A DNA stretch of 64,000 bases from Diphasiastrum complanatum (Eukaryota; Streptophyta; Lycopodiopsida; Lycopodiales; Lycopodiaceae), in assembly GCA_029204225.1 (NCBI GenBank), contig CM055103.1:54426926-54490925 (forward strand), written 5' to 3'. Positions 47,461 through 59,036 of this stretch are shown piece after piece. The position numbers and the translations under genes were made by a program. The notes under the pieces are model-generated. The model did not search any database, was not told the DNA's origin, and was given only the letters and a program-made list of their open reading frames with translations. The stretch's first letter is position 1; each line of letters opens with the position of its first letter.

Positions 47461-48824
47461 ATGCAAGTGGATATTGGTTCTCATGGTTTTCATGGTGGAA
47501 AGCCAAGTAATGGATCTGGAAAATAAAGTCTATTCAATGACTTTGATGGTCAAGAGGAAGATCATGAGGTTGGTCTCAAAGGGCTTCAACAACACAAAAG
47601 AAAAGGTGGCAATTTGGAGCTAGTCAAGAGCATCAAAGGAAGGTTATTTGACAAAGATGTTATGGATCTATTTTTGCAGGTGTTTGAAGACTCAAGTAAG
47701 GTTTTAAGAGTAGCAAGGAAGTGTTGTTCAAGTTTACTTTATTTGTTCTATCTCATGTTTGAGCTATTTCATGTGAATGTGTGCATATTGTCTAGATATG
47801 GACAAAACTAGCTATATTGTCTTACAATATTTTATTGTTGGAGTTGTACTAGCATTTTTGGCTAGTTTTACTGATGGAAATGAAGCTATTGGAGGTTCAT
47901 TATGTCACTCATTCATGACCAAGTCATCAAGTGTTGATGATATCTTGTGGCAAGATGGAGATGGAGGCTAATTCATGGAGTTTTATGGTGGAGACATATC
48001 AAGAAAGGACAAATATGGAGGATACAAGCAAGAATTGGATGATGTTGAAATGCAAAAATAATCCATCTTGAATTTAGGCTTGTTACAAATATTGTACCAT
48101 GCAAGTATGTTGTTCATAAATGCAAAATTCCAAATTTGGCCTAGATAGAACTTGAGCTACATGGATATGTCATATCTAGAATGATGAGTACAACTTGCAT
48201 ATAGTTTGTAGACATAGAAATAGCAAAATTATGCTTGTAGAAACTTGTGGCAATTCACATGCTTTAATTGTAAGTGATCCATAGTGACATGCAAGGCATG
48301 CACAAAGTGTAATGGACACATGCATGATTATTTGTACATTTCTAGTTAGAACTAGCACACTTGAAAAAAGTTGGTAGAGTTTCATGCATGAGAAGTGACA
48401 AATGTCACATAGACTCTAGTTGTCACTTTAGATGTCATTTAATGATGGATGGATGTGGTTCTACCTCGAGCTACCTCAAACTCCATAAATATGTGTAGCT
48501 CTCCTCACAATCAATGATGAAGAACCAAAGCTTTGTAGCTATCTCATGCCAATTTGGATCCCAATATTTTTTGCTTGTCATCTCTCTATCTTTCTCTCTC
48601 TAACACGTGTTGAGGCTACTGCTAATACACTGATATCTTGTACTTTTGCTCATTATTGATTCATTGCTATCATTGATGCTTAGCATGATAGATTATGGTT
48701 AAGCCATAACTTCCATACTAGATCTTGCTAATCAATCTAGAATCAGGTTACTGTGCTAATCATAAAGCTTAATTAGATCCATCATACTTGTGGACATTCC
48801 CCACATGTGTGAATTCTGGAAATT
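47461..48824. other. Internal region of the copia derivative without pol
   Basis: No protease, integrase, RT or RNase H motif found. A CTCTCTCTAACACGTGTTG stretch near 48590-48610 and ACATTCCCCACATGTGTG near 48785 look like copia LTR ends, so a nested solo LTR is possible; its edges could not be set. Confidence 0.4.
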
Positions 48825-49128
48825 TTGTCAGATGATCACTCACATTTATTGTTTGGTTGCTGTAATTTTCCAGAGAGTTCAAAGTTTGAAGCATGGAGGA
48901 ATCATTTCATTTACATTCTATTTGGTTCTTCATGTTCTACTCACATCTTGACATGTAAAATTGATGTAAGAAATAGTGAAGCATCCAATTTGGACACTAT
49001 TATCTATATCAGCTATGGAAACTACTTTAGAACCTTAGAAAGGAGATCTATACTTAGGATGGAGATCATTCTAAAGTTGGATCAAAGTAGTATGGTTAAA
49101 ACTATGCCAAAACTAATTGAAGAGGGAG
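48825..49128 (+). pseudogene. Copia 3' terminal coding remnant and polypurine tract
   Basis: An open frame ends KLIEEGV just before the LTR, with AAGAGGGAG (49120-49128) as the PPT. Its content (SDDHSHLLFGCCNFPESSKF) shows no clear RNase H motif, so only the position supports a pol end. Confidence 0.5.
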
Positions 49129-49250
49129 TGTGAGAGATTTCAACAAGTTTAGTCATATTTTGGTAAATTGTCAATTGAGGCCAAAACTCATTTTAGACTT
49201 AAAGATAAAATTTTTGAAGTTATATTAGTTTAAAATAAATTCAATAAACA
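49129..49250 (+). repeat. Truncated 3' LTR
   Basis: The first ~122 bp of the LTR seen at 45426 (TGTGAGAGATTTCAACAAG), cut off after AATTCAATAAACA. Confidence 0.8.
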
Positions 49251-49631
49251 CTTTGTTATAGTCGGTCGGATGTGGGTTGTTGTGGGCTATTATAGTCTGA
49301 TGTGGTTAGTTTGGTTAACAATGAAAAGGGGTCGGTTCGGTTGGATAAGGAGTGGGTGAGGACTCATTTGAGAGAAAAGTGAATGAGGGCTCAGCCTGGT
49401 CAGATGAAGATGTGTAGGCTAGTCGGTTGAGAGAGAAGTGGATGAGGGCTCAGCCAGGTTAGATCAATGATTCCTGTAAGCTCGACTGGAGGAGAAGTTA
49501 AAAGTGGATTGGCTAGGTTGGATGAAGAGCTGGGTGGCTCAACTAGTGAAGGAGATGGGTGTGTGGGTCAACTCGGTTGGATAAAGAGCTGCTATTTGGT
49601 CTGGTTACTAATGGAATGTTATTAGGCTCGG
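49251..49631. repeat. G-rich degenerate tandem repeat (about 58 bp)
   Basis: GAGAGAAAAGTGAATGAGGG (49371) and GAGAGAGAAGTGGATGAGGG (49430) head similar blocks, followed by weaker ones near 49491 and 49546. They share GGTTGGATGAAGAGCTG-like ends. No coding frame. Confidence 0.5.
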
Positions 49632-51370
49632 TTGCTAAAAGCCATAAACGACCTCATATTCCAAGCTGCCACTCATCTCCTGAGCAATTTTGTAGCTATC
49701 GTAATTTTGTTTAAGGAATGTATCCAATCCCTCCTCCTCAATAAACTTGTGAAATTCCAGAAGGAATTTCCAAACAATATGGTTGTGCCCTACGATTGGC
49801 ACGCCTTCATCGTTTCCGACTTAAAGAGGGCCATCAAGCCCAACATACACAAGAAATTCGTTGTGGGTCCTCTCCTCTCTGCCCTTAACAATACCCTCCT
49901 TGAACACAAAGTTCGGGACCTCCATCGTTCTGAAGTCCTCTCAATTGTCGCCCCCTTAGACCCCGTACCCTTCCAACAAACTCCCCATCCAACAAACACA
50001 TGCACGACGTTGTTTCATCCTCCATTGATCCTCTTTCCACCCACTGTCGTATCACACCACCCTGTCCTACAGCAACTTCTTCCTCATCCATTCCTCCAAC
50101 TACTGCTACACCCCCTTGTATATCTATCGCTCCCATTCCTCCAACTTCCACAACTGTTCTTGCTTTAGCTCCACCTTTTATCACCATCTCCTCGTCCATC
50201 CCTTGATTCTTCAGTTTCCACTCCCCCCATCACAATCAACCCCCAACTTTTTAGTTGTCGCCCACCACCCTCGCTCTTCTCAACCTCATCAACTACACCC
50301 CCTGCCCACATCTCCTTCCATCCTCAACACCACCCTCTAATTTCCAACACTTTCCCCCATTGCTGCATTTCAAACAGCCCATTCCACTCCCTCTGCATAC
50401 TTCTGCCACTCCAATCATACCCTCCTCCGATTCATCCATTCTGAATGATGAGTCCAACAAACCATTGGATGATGACACATTTATGCAAACGAAGTACAAT
50501 CGTCTCACCTCAGCATGCTAATCTCATCGCACCTAACAACATGATAGAGCAGGAAATTTTGATCAAGGACGATGACAACGACACTACAGTCCTACGGGTG
50601 ATACCTCAACAAGCCCCAGCAAGCAGCATCACCCTGGCCAGGCCACAAGATGTCCATACGACTTGCCAGAACTTGGGAACTTTACTCTAGGACTTGGTAG
50701 CGGCCAGATCCACATTGGATGGTTGGTTGGATTGCGAGCGAAACTCACACAACTCCAACAAGACTTGCAAGTAGCATGAGCAGGCAGAGAAGGACCGAGT
50801 CCTGAAGCTTAAACATAATGAGGATAGCCTTCAAAGGTATATCACATACCTCTTCCAATCAAATACAAACACCTCTACCAAGGTCCAAGAAGCTCAACAA
50901 CAAGCACAACAACAACTAGCCCCACTCTAGGCCCAATTATGGGAGGTTGAAACTAAAAATCAATGCCTGGGAGCGGAGGTCCACACATAGTAGAAGAAGA
51001 CGGTTTGGTTAGCCCAGCCAATCCCCACCAACCGACCTCTCAGCCAACATGAGGCAAATTTTTCAATGCATCAAGTTGATCTTTATCGACAAACGTTGGA
51101 TGGCTACCAAACAAGTTTTGACAATTACCACCATAGCGCAATCCAAGAATTAGCGTAAGCAAAGGCCGCTCTCAAGGCTTGTCAATAGCGCCTCGCACAA
51201 CAGCCACAACTGACCCCGATGGTAATTCCAATGCCACCTACATTAGAAGCTGCCCATGCTAGTTCAAGCCACGATCAAGGATCCGACAAAGCGGGGCCAA
51301 ACACTAAAGACGAAGGCCTAGACACAATCCAAGACATGGAACAAGAGATAAAACAACCGGTTCAGTGTTA
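49632..51370 (+). pseudogene. Post-pol ORF of a gypsy element, copy 2
   Basis: Diverged paralog of 31101-33410, missing its N-terminal third. 49632-50168 reads VVPYDWHAF and IKPNIHKKFVVGPLL, matching the middle block of copy 1. A Ser/Thr/Pro-rich linker (49950-50500, frame changes) and a Gln-rich coiled coil (50640-51000, stops at about 50688, 50777 and 50930) follow, then a DGYQTSFDNYHHSAIQEL block and a Gln/Asp-rich tail (to 51370). Conservation of the same order in two broken copies indicates a real family protein. Its role is unknown. Confidence 0.6.
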
Positions 51371-52252
51371 ATTCCTAGGCCCGATAGGATATTCCGCCTC
51401 TTTGGGTCTCAATTAACCCTCTCTCTATATTCCAAGAGATCAAGATAGTAATAAGTTAGAAAACCAACTCTCATAAAAAAAAAACCCGACAACTTTAAAA
51501 AGAACTTGAGCACAAGGTATTGTCAACATTCCTACCATCCCGACAATACTACTAATGAAATTTGAAAATATCAAACCTTTACTGTATTTTCGATGACTAT
51601 ACACAACATGAGCATACTCTACTCTTCATTCTGAATCATGAAGCTCATAGCAATTGTGATACTTAAAACTTTTTCAAAAGACATTTCTCACAAATACCAT
51701 AAACAATTAATTTGTTAGTCCCGACTTCTCACAATTGCTGCTTGACATAATCGTACCGTTCAAAATCGATCTAGCAAACGATAATAGAGACTCAAAGTTT
51801 TGGAAATAGACCTCGGTACTGGTTAAGCCTCAGTGGGAAGGAGCCGGCTCAGTTACCAATCACAAGCGTGCCGTCAAGATTATAAAAATGTGTGGAGCCA
51901 GCTTTTCACCAATAGAATAACATTTCCAATGGTAACCTGTTGAAGTTTCTAGGGCCCGAATTCAAACATGTCTTTGGTAACCTGTTCTCACAAGAGGATG
52001 AGTGCACCCTGCTAGCTGTTTCACTTCTGATTTCAGGGAGTTGATCCGCTGGTTCTACGCTGCAGATTATAAGGTATTGCGGAAACTTGTCCGCTTGACT
52101 ACCATCGCGTCTAGGAAGAGCGGAGGAGGAACAACAAGCATCAACCTCCCAAGGCTGTCGCTCCATATCTACCAGCAGCAGATTTTGCAAACCGAAAAGT
52201 GTGGAGGACGAAATAAACGATTTCTAGTCCAATTTCCATAGGCCGGAGGCCC
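51371..52252 (+). other. Gypsy 3' tail, copy 2
   Basis: Mostly without signal. 52002-52241 has an open frame (DFRELIRWFYAADYKVLRKL) that looks protein-like but is not recognised and has no match in copy 1. GGCCGGAGG near 52240-52250 may be the PPT. Confidence 0.35.
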
Positions 52253-53027
52253 TGTTGTGAGTATTTCATGCACATAAATAAAAGTATCCGAAAGTAGAAA
52301 ATAAGTTGTGAGGGCCTTGGCATCCTGCAAGCGTAAGCCCATAGCCCAATGAGCACTTGTAAAATAATGTATCTTAAATAAACTAGACTTTGGGCCATGT
52401 AATTAAAATAATATTAAAAAGGCCAAAGTTTAAGTTAACTAAGTTTGCTAAGTTTTGTTAAGTTGTCAAAGTCAAAATGGTGTTAGGCCCGAGTGTGCTT
52501 CTTTGTGTACCATAGATTAGAATGTGTTTCTTTTGGAGGGTTAGGACATCAATCCTACCTTCTTGAAGTAGCCAATAGAAACCAAGGGGCAATGGCCTCT
52601 CCAGAGTTAAAAGACACCTCTTGTAACCCATTTCACATGCTAATAGAGAGGAGGAAACTCTACCATTCTAGAGAACCAAGCATCCTCATTGTGCTATTGC
52701 TTTGTGTCTTATGCTCTTTTGCTTGTAGTTGCTATTTCTCTTTATTTTGCTATTTATTGTTGATGATAGTTTAAGCTCCTCCATTTGATGCATGCAATAG
52801 CTAATGAGCGCCTCCCTCTAATCACTCTGTCTCACCTCCTTTCCCCACTATCAAGGATAATATATGTTGTTAATGTTAGTTGAGGCTAGAGTTAGAGTGG
52901 GTTAGTGTTAGCTTTGTGTAGAAAGCAACTAAGCAAGCAACTAATCTAGTTAGATTACCTATCCTTGTGTTCTAACCCTTTTGACAGGCAGAGGGCTTCT
53001 CACCATCTATTGCTACCAACCTACACA
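52253..53027 (+). repeat. 3' LTR of the gypsy element, copy 2 (775 bp)
   Basis: It starts TGTTGTGAGTATTTC and ends ACCTACACA, co-linear with 34121-34957 (shared AAGCCCATAGCCCAATGAGC and GTTCTAACCCTT blocks). Confidence 0.75.
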
Positions 53028-53429
53028 TAGCCTCTTGTCATATTCATTATTTAATCTGGTTGGGCCTCTTCGGGTAGTGATGAGCTGAAGGGGCAAGCGT
53101 CAACATCCAATAGCATTCCACATGTTGCCCGACGAAACATTTATATACTTAAAAAGCTTTATTTATATTTGAACAAAGCTATGTTACGTAGAAGCTTGAT
53201 ATCGGGGTTTCTATTGGTCGACATGGCAAGGCAAATGAGAAAAATAAAATAAGTTACATGTAAGTTTTTCAAAGGCCCTCGTCGAGCTCTAATTTTCTCT
53301 AATGCCTCCATTGGCAACAATGGTCCATTCTCAATTGAGAATCACAAAAAGAATCAAGTAGTGATATAATTGGCCAACAACTGATTCTTCAATCAAACTG
53401 TTACCAAAGAGCTAGGATATCTCATAATG
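53028..53429. other. Spacer, nothing recognised
   Basis: No frame, repeat or RNA gene recognised. GGCCCTCGTCGAGCTCTAAT followed by TTTCTCTAATG near 53275 recalls the foldback element end, but over too short a length to call. Confidence 0.25.
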
Positions 53430-53760
53430 TAGCAACTAGGCAATGATGGAGCTCTCTCAATGAGGACTAGCAACAGAGAGCATGGATTGCTCACACAATG
53501 ATAATTAGGCTAGCAATGGACGTCACTCAATGAAGACTGGCAACAGAGAGCAAGATAGCTCTTGAAATAATAGTTGAGTCAGCAATATTGGACTCCCTCA
53601 ATGAGGACTAGCAGCATAGAGCAAATCGTGCTCACACAATGTATTAATAGGCTAGCGATGGACCTCCCTCCATGAGGACTAACAATAGAGAGCATGATTG
53701 CCCACACAATGTAGTAATAGGCCAATGATGGACCTCCCTTAATGAGGAATCTTGCCAATA
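53430..53760. repeat. 70-71 bp tandem repeat, about 4.5 copies
   Basis: GAGGACTAGCAACAGAGAGC-like heads occur at 53462, 53532, 53603, 53673 and 53744 with shared CTCACACAATG and GGACCTCCCTCAATGAGG blocks. Confidence 0.85.
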
Positions 53761-54253
53761 GATCTTACATGGTAGTACTTGTTCATGCAGGGCTTGAATG
53801 CAATTGGACCACACTTTGACTTCGCGCATTGAACTACACCATTGCAAGTCGAATGAGAAACTTTGCCACCAAGAGAGAAACTTTTGGAATATTCTCCTAA
53901 ATTCCCTCAAAAGTGTCTTAAATTAGGGTGCTTTTCAAAAACACCTTGCGCATGCATAAAACATATTTGAAAAATGACCAAAAAAAGGGTGATTTTGCAC
54001 AATTTCAAAAATTTTGAACTTTAAAAAGGACATGCATTGCAAGTCACTTTTCATAATGAAATTTAAAATAAAATAACAAAAAATTAAAATATATTAAAAT
54101 TTGCTCTATTTTCAAAAACATGCGTTACAACACGATAAATTATACATAATAATGTCTTGATTTCATGCATTTTACAAAATTAGATAGTAGTCTTTCACAA
54201 AATGTCAAGATGTTTATGCTTCTTGCACTAATACCAATACAATAAAAAAAAAT
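53761..54253. other. AT-rich spacer, nothing recognised
   Basis: No feature supported. Confidence 0.3.
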
Positions 54254-54436
54254 TTACATGGGACTTTCACTCTTGTAGCCATTTGTATCTCCTGTGAACC
54301 ACGAAGCAGATCCTGAAGATGTTGTAGAAATGGCTTTATTGAAAACAGTGGGTCTCCGCCCATTTTGCTTGTTATGTAGTCTAAAGAATGGGCATAAAAA
54401 AATGCACCAGCTATCTATTACATGTAATATTTCCAA
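54254..54436 (-). pseudogene. Possible terminal exon fragment, unrecognised
   Basis: The minus strand reads RLHNKQNGRRPTVFNKAIS and then a Ser/Thr/Gly-rich C-terminus ending KSESPM and a stop. Composition is protein-like rather than random AT-rich translation, but there is no domain, no splice support and no second copy. It could be a captured piece of a host gene. Confidence 0.2.
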
Positions 54437-55169
54437 ATATCTTTCTAACCGATCACAACTTAGACAAGTGTAACATTTCAGTGTTATGAAATCTCCGTGT
54501 TATTTTCATTTGCATAGAAATATAATTTTCCTATTTTTATTTGTTGCAAAAATTTGTAGACGTGTGCTAAATATTTAAATTGCTAGAGCAAAACAGAGAA
54601 CAATAAATACAAGACTCTACAAATAGAAGTTTGGAATATATTTGGATCTGGACAATGTTACTGTCATATCCTATTTATTTGCCAAGAGGACATAACAAGA
54701 AACAGTCTCTTCTATAGCCAGTTTGTTGGCCTTCTTAGCAGAGTTTTTTAGAACATTATGCATTACCATAATAGATCCTTTCGGTTTAATCATTAGTAAA
54801 TGAAAACACTCCCACTCCCTCTAGCTATAATCTAAACTTTTCAAAAAAAAAAAATGAATTGACACATTAATCAAAGGTAGCTTCAGTAGCTCAACCATTC
54901 TAAGTGCTAAAGCCATTAGAATGTAAACATGATACTAAATTGGCTGACATCTCGATAAAATGAAGACTACCTAAAATTTCCTATAGAAACCATGGGAGAA
55001 GATGCCTCGGCTCGATGCAATGTATTGAGTTGAAGCACCAAATGTATTGAATTGGTGTTTCCAACTCGATCCACTGCATTGAATTTTATAATAAAAAATA
55101 AAAATTTATAAAATCCGATGCATTGTAGTGCATCGAATTTTTTTTTTACATTCAAAAGAAAGATATCGA
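54437..55169. other. Spacer, nothing recognised
   Basis: AT-rich, with a partly inverted TGCATTGAATT/AATGTATTGAATT pattern near 55015-55140. No gene. Confidence 0.3.
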
Positions 55170-55245
55170 CACATTGTATCAAATTTCGACAGAGTGTATC
55201 AAATTTTGGCCCAGTGTATCAAATTTCGACACAGTGTATCAAATT
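55170..55245. repeat. 20 bp tandem repeat, four copies
   Basis: GTGTATCAAATTTCGACACA repeats head to tail with a few changes. Confidence 0.85.
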
Positions 55246-55784
55246 TTCTATTGAATTCTTTTAGAGTGACCTTAAATTAGAAATGTTAAACGACGTTTTG
55301 TTATGGTGTATCAAAAATTTCATTACACTTGTCATTACATGAGAAATATTATTATTTTTTATTATGTTTAACACAAATTTTGATACGTCATATCGAGTTT
55401 ATTGTTAAAAGCAATCGCTTTCACAGTGAATTCAATACATCTTAAAAAAAAAAATTTAACGAATTCAATAAAGGCTAATTTTCTTGTTAGGTTTGATTTT
55501 CTCGTTAGTTGTAATCTTATTTTCTATACTTTGTATCAAAAATCTGATAAACAAAGTTATTTTTTTCCATTGTAGCGATTATTCATTAGGATGTTCGATT
55601 TTTGCTACAAAATTTACAAATTGTTTGATGTATTCAGATTTTTTCATATTTTTTTGCAATTTTTTTGCTCAATTTGTAAATGCTATCTATTTTTTTTTTT
55701 AAATAAAGTTGTCATATTTTTGTAGTCAAAAGTCTCAATAAATTACAAAATTCTTATTCTTGGATGATTTTTTCATCTGTTTTA

Positions 55785-56608
55785 GGCTCTCAGAGGATAG
55801 AAGCCAGCATGATGCAAACGACAAAGCCAAAGCCTAAGTTGATTCATAAATACTCTGAAATGTCGAGAAAGGATGAGACCACTCATTCCAATGTACCAGT
55901 CACGAAAACTGCAGATGCTCCTCCCAATATAAACAAACATTTAAATCCAATGGGTACTTAAATATTCCCAAGGGAGTGGCCTTAAATTAATCATTTGTAG
56001 AAAACTAGATACTGAGCTTGTAATAACAGATATCAAATGTTGCAGAATTGTAACGTGGATTGACTATGAAGGGGAGGATACCCTTGACACTGTCATCATA
56101 ACTGTCGAGGATGTGAACAATGAGAAGTCTCCAAAGAGGCTTATAGTTGTCAATGAAAAGCTTTGTTGAAGCGATCTTTGCTACCAGCTATTATTATCAA
56201 AAAAGTTTGAACAATCAACAAATATGATTACTTGTTTATTTTCTTTTATATGTAAGGAGATTGTCCTTGCTTGAAAATGAGGATACCCGTCAAAAGTCAA
56301 AGGCACTAGAGATTGAGCCGACCAAGAAATTACATGTCGTACTCACAAAGAAAAGGTTGCATGAGGAGGAGGAAAAGGAGTTTGATCCTAGCAAGCTGAA
56401 AGAAACCACCAAGAAGAAAAGTTTTTCTCCCAACAAAAAAAAAGCCCATTGGGATTGAAGGAGAGCCATCATCTGAGGAAGAAGAGACAGCTTTGTCGAG
56501 CTTCCCGTTAAGTTCTGGTGTATTTTCCAATGAGCAAAAGCAGATCAGGGAGTTAATCTCAAAAGAAAAATTGGTTAGCCCCCATATAAATCAGCCATTA
56601 GATGCATA
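55785..56608 (+). pseudogene. Broken N-terminal paralog of the ParB-like gene
   Basis: Three blocks match the minus-strand gene at 59-60.5 kb in order. First, a Lys/Pro-rich start after a TTCATCTGTTTTAG acceptor (KPKPKLIHKYSEMSRKDETT, NVPVTKT, NKHLN) against KPRKNVLANMEKRL, NVPDTQ and RHLN. Second, CRIVTWIDYEGEDTLDTVII (about 56042-56100) against CGRIQKVDYEG plus SILIEA. Third, a Lys/Pro-rich stretch and an acidic segment leading to QIRELISKEKL (56560) against KIRESIQNEKL. Frames change near 55960, 56170 and 56440, the last at an A-run, and there are several stops. The ParB-like core is not found downstream. Confidence 0.6.
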
Positions 56609-57460
56609 AATATTGAAGTTAAAGAGATAATTACACTACGCAGTTAAAGTTCATATGTGCATAAACATTGATTTACAGTGTACTTAAGTTTTGTAAGGCT
56701 TGTAATACTTGAATTTGCTAGAGAGTCTGTATTTGGTTAAAGAAATCTATGAAACTGTGCTTCAGTTTTGAAAATTATTTTCCTAGATAGAACTCGTAAT
56801 TTTTTAATTTTTTGGTATAGTTTTAGTTATCTTTCAATTTGTTGAATTTCGTTTTTGGATATTAAAGATTTTCAATGTCTTTTAAAATGTGTGTTCCATG
56901 TGAGTTTTTGAAGTTATATGATATTAAATGAAAATGTTTTTATAACTTGCAGGAAGATGCTCACGTAGCTCACGAGTATCATTAAATTTTGTATCTATTT
57001 GTTGACCAAGTTAGAAATATAATTAAATTTGAATACATCAATAAGATAGTTTGATATAAAAAATATGTTTGCTTGATATTAAAAAAATACAATATATAAT
57101 TATGCTATTAGAATTTATTATGTTATTTTTGTAAATGTGAATATAATTAAAAAATAGACAATATTCTGTAATTAGCAAATTAAAAAATTAGTACAAAGTA
57201 AAAAATTATGTAGGTTTTTGGGAGATTTTGAACATACTTTTTTTGTATTTTTGTAGGTTTAAAATTTTTCACATGTTTGTACTTTAAAAATATAAAAAAA
57301 ACACGTCATTTTAAAGATTTGTAAGCACAAAAAACATAGTTTTTGTAAAATGACTTCTTTTTTATCAATTTTGAAAGATTCCTTATGGTTGTTTGTTTGA
57401 ATGCTTGACCTCCTGGATCTGCTAGCTTCTTGGCTATGCCAGAATATGACAAGATGACCG
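56609..57460. other. AT-rich spacer
   Basis: No coding or repeat signal. The end (57300-57460) may belong to the minus-strand copia leader implied by the PBS at 57461. Confidence 0.3.
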
Positions 57461-57472
57461 GCTCTGATACCA
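57461..57472 (-). other. Primer binding site of a minus-strand copia relic
   Basis: TGGTATCAGAGC on the minus strand, preceded on that strand by TCATCA, a plausible LTR end. The LTR would occupy 57475 upwards on the plus axis, but its start was not found and no copia gag follows. Confidence 0.5.
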
Positions 57473-58079
57473 TTGATGAGGAATCAGGTTCGTGTATCGC
57501 GATTTGGATTTCGCAGTCGCAAAGCTTTCGCGAAGGAACCACGATCCTCTTGCGAATCGGATGGAGTTCAGATATGATCGCTGGACACTACCAGCTGAAT
57601 CACTCCTACAATCCTCCAGAATGTAGTTAGGCTCTGTTGATCTTCGTTTATAAAATTAATGTAGCATTCAACATAGTTTCTAACCTAAATACTTTTTGGG
57701 CCAAATTAACAATGCACCAAAAAGGTATCGTTGCTCTTGCCATTGTTCAGAATAAGTTCAATGTGCACACTAACTATATCCATGTTGTTACAGGATCTTT
57801 GTATATATATATATATTTTAGAATACCTAAAAATATTTGAAAACAAAATTTTTCTAACTCTGGATGAGTATCGGAATAAGCTAGACTCAATTAACATTTT
57901 TGATGTTAAGAAGTTGTCCCTAGCCCTAATCCAATTCCTTCCTACAAAAAGGGATGATCCTAGATCAAGTCAATGAAAAAATTGAAGTCCGAGCAAAGGC
58001 TATCTTCCATAGAAAGCCAGCCAGCAGGAAGCAACAAAGAAGAATGTAAGCAATTTGTTTGCGAGCCGCTGCACAGCTG
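57473..58079. other. Mixed relic region, no clear gene
   Basis: The first part may be the LTR of the PBS at 57461. Near 57955-58050 a plus-strand frame (DQVNEKIEVRAKAIFHRKP) leads up to a PPT-like tract, as the last residues of a pol or gag ORF would, but it is too short to assign. Confidence 0.3.
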
Positions 58080-58090
58080 AGGAAGGGGAT
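58080..58090 (+). other. Polypurine tract
   Basis: GAGGAAGGGGA just before the LTR-like TGTGGAGCC. Confidence 0.5.
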
Positions 58091-58092
58091 AT

Positions 58093-58530
58093 GTGGAGCC
58101 TCATGATCCCAAATTATCCAAAATTATTGTTTATATTGTAAATTTTTTTAATTTTTAGACATGTAAATGTGCTATGGTGCCTAAATTCATGTAAAGGCCT
58201 ATTGGCACATTGTAAATTCACATTTAGGGTAGAGCTCGTGATGTTTTGTGTGACGTTCTATAGAGACGCAGTAGCGGATCTCAAACAACATCTTAATGGT
58301 TGGTAACGACATTGAGGCCGGTGATCGTTCCTATAAGGTCGACACTTCGTGCCATTGTACTTATGTATTTGCACAGATCTGAGTATCAATAGAGAGAGAA
58401 GAGAGCCAGTTTCTATAAACTTGAGTGTTCTTTCCCTCTGTCATCTTTTACGGTATTACTTCTTATCAATTGAGCGAATTCACTCTGTATGATCTGTAAT
58501 TGTTTGTAATACTACTCTGTCTACGTCACA
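58093..58530 (+). repeat. Probable 3' or solo LTR (438 bp)
   Basis: It starts TGTGGAGCCTCATG after a PPT and ends TCTACGTCACA. It contains an AGAGAGAGAAGAGAG stretch and pyrimidine runs of the kind seen near LTR R/U5 regions. No second copy is in the window, so the end is uncertain. Confidence 0.5.
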
Positions 58531-58862
58531 CATATTTCTCATGTTTTACTGAATTTTAGTCACTCTAATGTGAATTTTCAGGTGTCAGCAGAGAGCGCCA
58601 ATTCTAACTAATGTGTGCAAGGAATTAGACGAAGCTGTTAAGCATAACCTTAAGCATAACTTCTTTCGATTCTAAATGAGCTATATGTTCAGATAATGAA
58701 GTTGTTTGATGCTCTGTTCTATTTGCTTCATGTGATAAGAACTAATTCACTGTATTCGATTATGAGAAATCATTAGCCAATACGATTATGTTTGATGAAT
58801 CTATTTGCTAGTTGCTATTTGATCTGATTGCTTACTGTTATCTGAAGTGCTCGAATGATAAT

Positions 58863-59036
58863 ATAATCTTTATAATTACAAAACTTGACCAAATCGTTTC
58901 ACCATTGGTGTTCCTGGATGCCAATTTACCCCAATATCTTTGGATAACCAGATATGTCGTTGTAGTATTCATTGTAAATATTACGCATCACAGTTTATTT
59001 ACCATCTTATATACACTTATCATACAAAAGACGAGA
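58863..59036 (+). pseudogene. Possible copia integrase C-terminal scrap
   Basis: A plus-strand frame (VFLDANLPQYLWITRYVVVV, then THHSLFTILYTLI) resembles the copia integrase segment between the last catalytic motif and the C-terminus. It is short, and overlaps the tail of the next gene from the other strand. Confidence 0.35.

Noticed and set aside
57306-57542. Minus-strand ORF of 78 codons
   Set aside because: It spans a copia PBS, so it is LTR/leader sequence rather than a gene.
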